This document shows, one piece after another, positions 54,048 through 59,897 of a stretch of 59,897 nucleotides of DNA. Positions within the stretch are counted from its first letter, which is position 1, and every line of letters begins with the position of its first letter. A model generated the notes under the pieces. The model saw only the letters and a list, made by a program, of their open reading frames with translations, made no database searches and was not told the DNA's origin. The translations under genes were made by a program, and so were the position numbers. The DNA comes from Clostridiales bacterium (GTDB lineage Bacteria; Bacillota; Clostridia; Lachnospirales; Lachnospiraceae). The DNA is taken from NCBI GenBank assembly GCA_012837865.1, contig DUQJ01000003.1, positions 1 through 59,897 of the forward strand. The letters are read 5' to 3'.

Positions 54048-56132
54048 ATGTCTAAAAAGTTATATATTGCAGAAAAACCTAGCGTTGCTATTGAATTTGC
54101 CAAAGCATTAAAAACGAATACTTCTCGAAGAGATGGATATCTTGAATCAGAAGATTCTATATTTACATGGTGTGTTGGACATTTGGTAACAATGAGTTAT
54201 CCAGACGCATATGATCCTAAATTAAAATCATGGCGACTTGAAAGCTTACCCTTTCTCCCAAAAGAGTTTAGGTATGAAATTATTCCAGCAGTAAATAAAC
54301 AATTTAAAACTGTTAAGTCACTTCTAAATAGAGAAGATATTAATACGATTTATGTTTGTACTGACTCTGGAAGAGAAGGAGAATACATATATAGATTAGT
54401 TGATCAAATGGCTAAGGTTTCAAGTACTAAGACCAAAAAAAGAGTATGGATTGATTCTCAGACAGAAGATGAAATAAATAGGGGAATAAGGGAGGCAAAA
54501 CTTTTATCTGATTATGATAACCTTGCAGCCTCAGCTTATTTACGTGCAAAAGAAGACTATTTAATGGGAATAAACTTCACTAGAATTATTTCTATAAAAT
54601 ACGGAGCTACAGTAAATGATTTTTTTAAATCAAAAAAATGGAGTGCTATAGCTGTAGGTAGAGTTATGACTTGTGTACAGGGCATGGTGGTTCGTAGAGA
54701 AAGGGATATAAGAGACTTTGTGAAAACACCGTTTTATAGACTTTTTGCAACTATTCAAAATAATAACAAGGTAATAAAGGCTGAGTTTAAAGCTATAGAA
54801 GGTTCTAAATATTTTAATTCCAATTTATTATATAAAGATAATGGTTTTTTAGAACTAGCTGTTGCCCAAAAAGAGATTGAATATTTAGTTGATTCAAATC
54901 CATTAATTAATGAAGATGGAAATTGGGAAAGCCAAGCTAAATCAATAGAAGATGTTAAAGTATTAGCAGAAGTTGCAAATATAGAAAGAAAAAAGGAAAA
55001 TAGGAATCCTCCATTATTATACAACCTTGCAGAGCTTCAAAATGATTGTTCAAGGGTATTTAAGATAAGCCCAGATAAAACATTGGAAATAGCACAAGAC
55101 TTATATGAGAAAAAGCTAATTACATATCCAAGAACAGATGCTAGAGTGCTTTCAACAGCAGTTGCAAAAGAGATAAATAAGAATATAAGTGGTTTTACCA
55201 ATCTGTATGAACTAGAAGAGATTGCAAATGAGATTCTTAAACAAGGGCAATTTTCAAAAATCAGTAAATCGAGATATGTGAACGATAAACAGATAAGTGA
55301 CCATTATGCTATAATCCCAACAGGACAAGGTATGAGTTCACTGAAAACTCTATCTCCACTTTCCTATAAAGTATACATGGCTATATCTAAAAGGTTTTTA
55401 GCAATATTCTACCCACCGGCTGTATATAGAAAAGTATCTATTAATTTTAAAATAAAAGATGAATATTTTGTTTCAAATTTTAAATTCTTAGAATCAGAAG
55501 GATATCTAAAAGTAGTTAATTATAAACGTTCTAATTCGAATAATATTACAGATGAAAATAAAGATAATGACCAAGATGAAGCGAAAAATAATGAAGAAAA
55601 TGTTGATGAGGAATTTATTGAATTAATTTCATCATTAAAAAGAGGAAGCAAGGTTCCAGTCCAAGATATAAGCGTTAAGGAAGGTGAAACAACACCGCCT
55701 AAACGTTATAACTCGGGAACGTTAATATTAGCTATGGAAAATGCAGGCCAGTTAATTGAGGATGAAGAATTACGGAGCCATATAAAAGGCAGTGGAATAG
55801 GAACATCTGCAACAAGAGCAGAGATTCTAAAGAAACTTGTAAAAATCAATTATTTATATTTAAATGGAAAAACACAAGTGGTAACACCCACTCTTCATGG
55901 AGAGATAATATTTGATGTAGTAAATATGTCTATCCGGTCTTTATTAAATCCAGAACTTACCGCAAGCTGGGAAAAAGGATTAACACTAGTAGCTGATGGT
56001 AAAATTACTTCGGAAGAATATATGAAGAAATTAGAGGATTTTGTAAGTCTTAGAGTTAATAATGTAAAAGCATCAAATTATGAAAATCATATTAAAAAAC
56101 AATTTAATTATTTGAAAAAGTATTATAAATAA
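54048..56132 (+). CDS. topB: DNA topoisomerase III
   Basis: A 694-residue type IA topoisomerase. The TOPRIM opening KKLYIAEKPSVA with its catalytic Glu, TDSGREGEYI (DxD-type acidic motif) and the active tyrosine near Y360 in LITYPRTD are present. No zinc-finger tail follows. An acidic insert (about 503-522) interrupts the C-terminal region. The ribosome site is weak. Topoisomerase III decatenates DNA; chromosomal copies are common, although mobile elements carry relatives. Confidence 0.95.
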   Translation: MSKKLYIAEKPSVAIEFAKALKTNTSRRDGYLESEDSIFTWCVGHLVTMSYPDAYDPKLKSWRLESLPFLPKEFRYEIIPAVNKQFKTVKSLLNREDINTIYVCTDSGREGEYIYRLVDQMAKVSSTKTKKRVWIDSQTEDEINRGIREAKLLSDYDNLAASAYLRAKEDYLMGINFTRIISIKYGATVNDFFKSKKWSAIAVGRVMTCVQGMVVRRERDIRDFVKTPFYRLFATIQNNNKVIKAEFKAIEGSKYFNSNLLYKDNGFLELAVAQKEIEYLVDSNPLINEDGNWESQAKSIEDVKVLAEVANIERKKENRNPPLLYNLAELQNDCSRVFKISPDKTLEIAQDLYEKKLITYPRTDARVLSTAVAKEINKNISGFTNLYELEEIANEILKQGQFSKISKSRYVNDKQISDHYAIIPTGQGMSSLKTLSPLSYKVYMAISKRFLAIFYPPAVYRKVSINFKIKDEYFVSNFKFLESEGYLKVVNYKRSNSNNITDENKDNDQDEAKNNEENVDEEFIELISSLKRGSKVPVQDISVKEGETTPPKRYNSGTLILAMENAGQLIEDEELRSHIKGSGIGTSATRAEILKKLVKINYLYLNGKTQVVTPTLHGEIIFDVVNMSIRSLLNPELTASWEKGLTLVADGKITSEEYMKKLEDFVSLRVNNVKASNYENHIKKQFNYLKKYYK

Positions 56133-56155
56133 AATGTGATAAGGGAGATAATATA

Positions 56156-56830
56156 ATGATGAATATAACAATTGATAATTTATTTACTTTGGACAAAACA
56201 ATTGCTAAATATATATTTGAAGATATAAAATATCCATGGGAAGTATTAAGCAAGATAAAAGAAGAAATTATAGCAATAGGCAACAGACTTGATAAAGATG
56301 AGTATTATTGTGAAAATGAGAATGTTTGGATTGCAAAATCTGCAAAGATAGCACCTAGCGCATGTATAAATGGGCCAGCTATTATAGGGGAGAACACTGA
56401 AATACGACATTGTGCATATATAAGGGGTAATGCTATTATTGGTAATAATGTGGTAGTTGGTAATTCGACAGAATTAAAAAATGTAATTTTATTTGATGAG
56501 GTACAAGTGCCGCATTATAATTATGTGGGTGATTCTATATTAGGATATAAAGCACATATGGGAGCTGGTTCAATTACATCTAATGTAAAATCAGATAAAA
56601 GCTTAATCGTTGTTAAATCTGTTGGGCAAGAATATAAAACAGAACTTAAAAAGTTTGGCGCAATTATTGGAGACTGTGTTGAAATTGGTTGTAACTCAGT
56701 TCTTAATCCTGGAACAATTGTTGGTTCAGGTACTATTGTTTATCCCTTAGCAATGGTAAGAGGATGCGTGCCGAAGAATTCAATATATAAAAACAGAGAA
56801 GAAATTATAGAAAAATATAAGTGGATTTAG
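56156..56830 (+). CDS. Left-handed beta-helix protein, GlmU acyltransferase-like
   Basis: A 224-residue hexapeptide-repeat protein. About 60 N-terminal helical residues precede a beta helix: AKIAPSACINGPAIIGENTEI, IIGNNVVVGNSTELKN, HYNYVGDSILGYKAHMGAGSITSN. The last phrase is that of the GlmU C-terminal acetyltransferase domain, but the uridyltransferase domain is absent. It is usually labelled UDP-GlcNAc pyrophosphorylase-related in Firmicutes; the reaction is not established. GGGAGA precedes twin ATGs (56156 or 56159). It follows topB by 23 bases. Confidence 0.8.
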   Translation: MMNITIDNLFTLDKTIAKYIFEDIKYPWEVLSKIKEEIIAIGNRLDKDEYYCENENVWIAKSAKIAPSACINGPAIIGENTEIRHCAYIRGNAIIGNNVVVGNSTELKNVILFDEVQVPHYNYVGDSILGYKAHMGAGSITSNVKSDKSLIVVKSVGQEYKTELKKFGAIIGDCVEIGCNSVLNPGTIVGSGTIVYPLAMVRGCVPKNSIYKNREEIIEKYKWI

Positions 56831-57008
56831 TTTACATATAAATAAATCTTATTGAAAATAAAAGAAAGTTTTAAAAAACTATGGACTTATCAGTCGTTTT
56901 ATGAGAGAATATGTGAGGAATTTAACAATTTATTGTATGATTTTGCAAGCATTATAAATTAATATAAATATACGAATGCTAACTATGTATTTTGAAAGGA
57001 GTTTCAAC

Positions 57009-57701
57009 ATGATTTATTCACAAGAAATAAAAGCAATGTGCCCAGTCGCAATAGGCGTAAACCATGGCGCAGCACCTATTCCAGAAGAAGGAAAATGGGT
57101 AAAGGCGAAAGAAGTAACTGATATTTCAGGCTTAACTCACGGTATAGGATGGTGTGCACCACAACAAGGTACTTGTAAATTAACTTTAAACGTTAAAGAA
57201 GGTATAATTCAAGAGGCGTTAATTGAAACGATTGGTTGCTCAGGTATGACTCATTCAGCTGCTATGGCATCTGAAATCTTACCAGGTAAAACAATTTTAG
57301 AGGCATTAAACACAGATTTAGTTTGCGATGCTATTAACACTGCAATGAGAGAGTTGTTTTTACAAATCGTTTACGGAAGAACACAAAGTGCTTTTTCTGA
57401 AAATGGACTTCCTATAGGCGCAGGGTTAGAAGATTTAGGTAAAGGTCTTCGTAGTCAAATTGGTACAATGTACGGTACTCTTGCAAAAGGTCCACGTTAC
57501 CTTGAAATGGCAGAAGGATATGTAACAGGCATTGCACTTAATGAAGCTGATGAAATTATAGGATATACTTTTGTAAGTTTAGGAATAATGATGGATTTTA
57601 TAAAAAAAGGTGACGATGCAAATACAGCACTTGAAAAAGCAAAAGGACAATATGGTCGTGTTGAAGATGCTGTTAAGATAATAGATCCAAGACACGAATA
57701 A
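57009..57701 (+). CDS. IscU/NifU-like iron-sulfur scaffold protein
   Basis: A 230-residue protein carrying an IscU-like fold: GTCKLTLNVKEGIIQEALIETIGCSGMTHSAAMASEIL. Cysteines at 11, 49, 56, 77 and 106 could bind a cluster, but do not follow the exact IscU three-Cys spacing. Length is nearly twice that of IscU. No IscS/NifS desulfurase or other suf/isc gene is near. AAAGGAG precedes the ATG at 57009. It is followed after 17 bases by the GGGtGRT gene; I recall the two as a fixed pair in anaerobic Firmicutes. Confidence 0.8.
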   Translation: MIYSQEIKAMCPVAIGVNHGAAPIPEEGKWVKAKEVTDISGLTHGIGWCAPQQGTCKLTLNVKEGIIQEALIETIGCSGMTHSAAMASEILPGKTILEALNTDLVCDAINTAMRELFLQIVYGRTQSAFSENGLPIGAGLEDLGKGLRSQIGTMYGTLAKGPRYLEMAEGYVTGIALNEADEIIGYTFVSLGIMMDFIKKGDDANTALEKAKGQYGRVEDAVKIIDPRHE

Positions 57702-57718
57702 TAAGGAGGATACATATA

Positions 57719-58729
57719 ATGGCTTTATTTGAATCATATGAAAGAAGAATTAATCAAATCAATGCTGTATTAAAAGAATATGGTATTGAATCAATAGAAG
57801 AAGCAGAAAAGATTACAAAGGATGCTGGTCTTGATGTATACAATCAAGTTAAAGGCATTCAAACTATAAGCTTTGAAAATGCTTGTTGGGCTTATATAGT
57901 AGGAGCAGCAATAGCTATTAAAAAAGATGCTAGAAGAGCGGCAGATGCAGCGGCAGCTCTTGGTGAAGGTTTACAAGCATTCTGTATTCCTGGTTCAGTA
58001 GCAGACCAAAGAAAAGTTGGTATAGGACATGGTAACCTAGGTAAAATGTTACTTGAAGAATCAACTGAATGTTTTGCATTTTTAGCTGGCCATGAATCAT
58101 TTGCAGCAGCAGAAGGAGCGATTGGTATTGCTAGTTCCGCTAACCAAGTTAGAACTAAACCACTTAGAGTTATCTTAAATGGTTTAGGTAAAGATGCAGC
58201 TCAAATAATTTCTCGTATTAATGGATTTACTTATGTAGAGACAGACATGGATTATGCAACAGGTAAAGTTTCTGAAGTTAAGCGAGTTTCTTATTCTGAA
58301 GGCGTAAGAGGCAAGGTTAATTGCTACGGCGCTAATGATGTAACAGAAGGTGTTGCAATAATGCATGCTGAGCATGTTGATGTTTCTATTACTGGTAACT
58401 CAACTAATCCGACAAGATTCCAGCATCCAGTTGCAGGAACTTATAAAAAGGAATGTATTGAACAAGGGAAAAAATATTTCTCAGTAGCATCTGGTGGTGG
58501 TACAGGAAGAACACTTCATCCTGATAATATGGCAGCAGGTCCAGCTTCTTATGGCATGACTGATACTATGGGAAGAATGCACTCTGACGCGCAATTTGCA
58601 GGGTCTTCATCTGTTCCAGCTCATGTTGAGATGATGGGATTAATCGGAATGGGTAACAATCCTATGGTTGGAGCTACAGTTGCAGTTGCAGTTGCAATTC
58701 AACAAGCAGCAGAAGCAGGTAAGTTCTAG
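57719..58729 (+). CDS. GGGtGRT protein (uncharacterised family)
   Basis: A 336-residue soluble protein named for the motif GGGTGRT at residues 259-265 (followed by LHPDN). Other distinct features are Ala-rich helices (KKDARRAADAAAALGEG), VRTKPLRVILNGLGKDAAQIISR and an Ala/Val-rich C-terminus. It has few cysteines, unlike its partner. No catalytic function is known to me. AAGGAGG precedes the ATG. It is tightly coupled to the scaffold gene and ends at a strong terminator, so the two form a closed unit. Confidence 0.85.
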   Translation: MALFESYERRINQINAVLKEYGIESIEEAEKITKDAGLDVYNQVKGIQTISFENACWAYIVGAAIAIKKDARRAADAAAALGEGLQAFCIPGSVADQRKVGIGHGNLGKMLLEESTECFAFLAGHESFAAAEGAIGIASSANQVRTKPLRVILNGLGKDAAQIISRINGFTYVETDMDYATGKVSEVKRVSYSEGVRGKVNCYGANDVTEGVAIMHAEHVDVSITGNSTNPTRFQHPVAGTYKKECIEQGKKYFSVASGGGTGRTLHPDNMAAGPASYGMTDTMGRMHSDAQFAGSSSVPAHVEMMGLIGMGNNPMVGATVAVAVAIQQAAEAGKF

Positions 58730-58757
58730 GTAATTTAATATAACATTAAAATAATTA

Positions 58758-58788
58758 GCAGGTACATAAAATTATGTGCCTGCTTTTT
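58758..58788 (+). terminator. Terminator of the scaffold-GGGtGRT unit
   Basis: A 12-bp stem with one G-U pair (58758-58769 with 58772-58783) and five T residues. Confidence 0.9.
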
Positions 58789-58811
58789 CTTGTGCTTTTA
58801 TATATTTTAAA

Positions 58812-58838
58812 TAAGATTTCTAACAAATCAACCGATAT
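58812..58838 (+). promoter_or_regulatory. Sigma-28-like promoter
   Basis: TAAG (58812-58815), a 15-base spacer and ACCGATAT (58831-58838) differ from the SigD/FliA consensus TAAA-N15-GCCGATAT by one base in each element. The start would be near 58845, 35 bases before the next ATG. Confidence 0.65.
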
Positions 58839-58879
58839 TAATTATAAGAGAGTCTTATTTGACTTAAGGAGGAATAAAA

Positions 58880-59338
58880 ATGTGGATAAATACTAATATA
58901 GAAAGTAAAACTAAACATAATATCATTAAAGATATGAAACCTAACAAATCAGTAGTGAGTGATGAGATTATTAGAAATCCAATTAACAAACCTAATGAAT
59001 CAGCTGCTGAAATTATCATCTCTGACAAAGCATTAGAATTACTGAAGAATGAAGAATCTAGAGAAGGAGCAGGTGATCAATTTAATGATCTATCTAAATG
59101 CATAAAAATAGCTATGCGAATTGTTAGTGGAGGCAAGGTGCCATTAAAGGACGAGCAGTTTTTACAAGAAAAAAACCCTGAATTATATTCCATGGCTAAA
59201 AACATGCGAATATTAAATAAAGATAAAAAAGAATACGATAGTGTTTTAGAAGATGAAGATGAAAATCCAATGACAAATATATCAATCGAATCTTATGATT
59301 CTATTGAACTTGGTGAAGCTTTCGAAATGGAGGAGTAG
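58880..59338 (+). CDS. Hypothetical protein, possibly motility-associated
   Basis: A 152-residue polar, acidic-tailed protein with no membrane helix or signal peptide. A helical core (SDKALELLKNEES, SKCIKIAMRIVSGGKVPLKDEQFLQEKNPELYSMAKNMRIL) is flanked by disordered-looking ends, and the C-terminus is rich in Asp and Glu. I do not recognise a named family with certainty. The core phrase recalls short proteins near flagellar genes in Lachnospiraceae. AAGGAGG precedes the ATG. The sigma-28-like promoter is the main support for a motility role. Confidence 0.65.
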   Translation: MWINTNIESKTKHNIIKDMKPNKSVVSDEIIRNPINKPNESAAEIIISDKALELLKNEESREGAGDQFNDLSKCIKIAMRIVSGGKVPLKDEQFLQEKNPELYSMAKNMRILNKDKKEYDSVLEDEDENPMTNISIESYDSIELGEAFEMEE

Positions 59339-59347
59339 ATGTACGGT

Positions 59348-59506
59348 TTAATTATCAACTTCTTCATCTTCCTCAACAATAAGCTCTAAAACATTAATAA
59401 GATCGAAAACTGTATTAAGTTGAACATCTTTTTCTAAAATCATGGCTTTTAAACCCTCAGAGAGGGAATCAAATTTATCTTTTATTTCTGGAGCTACATA
59501 TGACAC
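59348..59506 (-). CDS. Small 52-residue acidic protein
   Basis: An open frame of 52 codons that ends in EEDEEVDN. AAAGGTGG lies seven bases before a GTG at 59506; an ATG two codons earlier (59512) sits too close to that site. Composition is that of a folded helical miniprotein: APEIKDKFDSLSEGLK, then ILEKDVQLNTVFDLINVLELIVEE. I recall similar short proteins, sometimes mis-annotated, in clostridial genomes. Its 3' end faces the 152-residue gene with only nine bases between stop codons. Confidence 0.65.
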   Translation of the reverse strand: MSYVAPEIKDKFDSLSEGLKAMILEKDVQLNTVFDLINVLELIVEEDEEVDN

Positions 59507-59549
59507 AAACATTCCACCTTTCTATAATTGTAATTTAATAATAGTATGA

Positions 59550-59596
59550 CCCATATAAGAAAAAATATTATATATTGTCTTATTTTTTTATATGGG
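59550..59596. repeat. Inverted repeat in a divergent promoter region
   Basis: CCCATATAAGAAAA (59550-59563) pairs with TTTTTTTATATGGG (59583-59596), about 14 positions with one G-U. It covers the promoter of the metH-like gene and lies upstream of the small minus-strand gene, so it may be an operator or a hairpin. Confidence 0.6.
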
Positions 59597-59603
59597 CTAT
59601 ACT
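59575..59603 (+). promoter_or_regulatory. Promoter of the homocysteine methyltransferase gene
   Basis: TTGTCT (59575-59580) and TATACT (59598-59603) are 17 bases apart. No SAM, B12 or T-box leader fits in the remaining short leader. Confidence 0.65.
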
Positions 59604-59635
59604 TATTACAAGATATTTACAGATTAGGAGAAGCT

Positions 59636-59897
59636 ATGACTAGGAGAGAGTGGAAGGATTTAATTGAATCAAAAATAGTGATACTTGATGGCGCAATGGG
59701 TAGTAACCTTCAAGAAGCTGGTATGGAACCAGGAGTTTCAACTGAAAAGTGGATAATAGATAACTCTGACATAGTAATCAACTTACAGAAATCATATTTA
59801 GAAGCAGGTGCAGATATTATATATGCACCTACATTTGGAGCAAATGGAATTAAATTAAAAGAATATGGTCTTGATAATAAAGTTGATTTTATAAATA
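59636..59897 (+). CDS. Homocysteine S-methyltransferase, N-terminal part (metH-like)
   Basis: The first 87 residues of a protein that runs off the window. VILDGAMGSNLQEAGM, the TEKWIIDNSDIVINLQKSYLEAGADIIYAPTFGAN segment and GANGIKLKEYGL match the homocysteine-binding barrel that opens cobalamin-dependent methionine synthase MetH and its shorter relatives. The zinc Cys residues would lie beyond the end. TAGGAG precedes the ATG. Whether it is full MetH or a short BhmT-like form cannot be seen here. Confidence 0.85.
   Translation, partial: MTRREWKDLIESKIVILDGAMGSNLQEAGMEPGVSTEKWIIDNSDIVINLQKSYLEAGADIIYAPTFGANGIKLKEYGLDNKVDFIN

Noticed and set aside
54048-56132. TopB as a sign of an integrated mobile element
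   Set aside because: No relaxase, integrase, conjugation gene or repeat is nearby, and flanking genes are chromosomal in type.
1-59897. Search for CRISPR arrays, insertion sequences, att sites or rRNA
   Set aside because: I saw no regularly spaced repeats, transposase-like proteins, flanking direct repeats or rRNA segments in the window.

Overview
This is a strongly AT-rich chromosomal window from an anaerobic, Gram-positive, fermentative bacterium, most likely a Clostridia member of or near the Lachnospiraceae (inference). The supporting signs are pyruvate formate-lyase with its activase, two T-box leaders, a tetrahydrofolate riboswitch in front of an ECF folate S component, indirect aminoacylation by GatCAB, mini-RNase III after cysS, lipoproteins without an outer membrane, and an IscU-like/GGGtGRT gene pair that I associate with anaerobic Firmicutes. 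I see no insertion sequence, phage gene, integrase or CRISPR array. Gene order is housekeeping with one accessory catabolic cluster. Several genes start at TTG, and one probably starts at ATT.

Layout. 0-8.6 kb: a LURP-one/YxjI-like protein, dapF, a copper unit (CsoR-type operator, copA, csoR), an S66 peptidase and gatCAB. 8.6-13.5 kb: a FliK-like gene on the minus strand with a sigma-28-like promoter, divergent from pflB-pflA, which has a perfect 7-1-7 Fur-type box upstream. 13.5-15.6 kb: folT behind a THF riboswitch, then an MFS exporter. 15.6-25.5 kb: the sugar or polyol cluster, with two tandem ROK regulators, an RbsA/RbsC/RbsB-type importer, an iron alcohol dehydrogenase, an RbsD-like mutarotase, a zinc polyol-type dehydrogenase and a PfkB kinase. 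25.5-36.9 kb: SelO, a zinc-ribbon membrane protein, ddl-murF (minus), a cytosolic 5'-nucleotidase overlapping an ABC-F gene tail to tail, a membrane protein, tRNA-Met and an ASKHA-fold protein. 36.9-40.3 kb: ispF, then a T-box(Cys)-controlled cysE-cysS-mrnC operon. 40.4-49 kb: a very large secreted metallophosphoesterase, a DUF4349 lipoprotein, deoD-deoC-cdd and glyA. 49-52 kb: a T-box(Trp)-controlled three-gene ABC importer. 52-59.9 kb: aldo/keto reductase and DegV (minus), topB, a left-handed beta-helix protein, the IscU-like/GGGtGRT pair, a small gene with a second sigma-28-like promoter, a 52-residue minus-strand gene, and the start of a homocysteine methyltransferase (metH-like) running off the end.

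How it fits together. The cell ferments sugars, senses uncharged tRNA-Cys and tRNA-Trp to run cysteine synthesis and probable tryptophan uptake, and senses THF to import folate. It salvages nucleosides, possibly starting from nucleotides cleaved outside the cell. It is probably motile. The least understood parts are the redox sugar cluster, the IscU-like/GGGtGRT pair and the two orphan genes that share a flagellar-type promoter.
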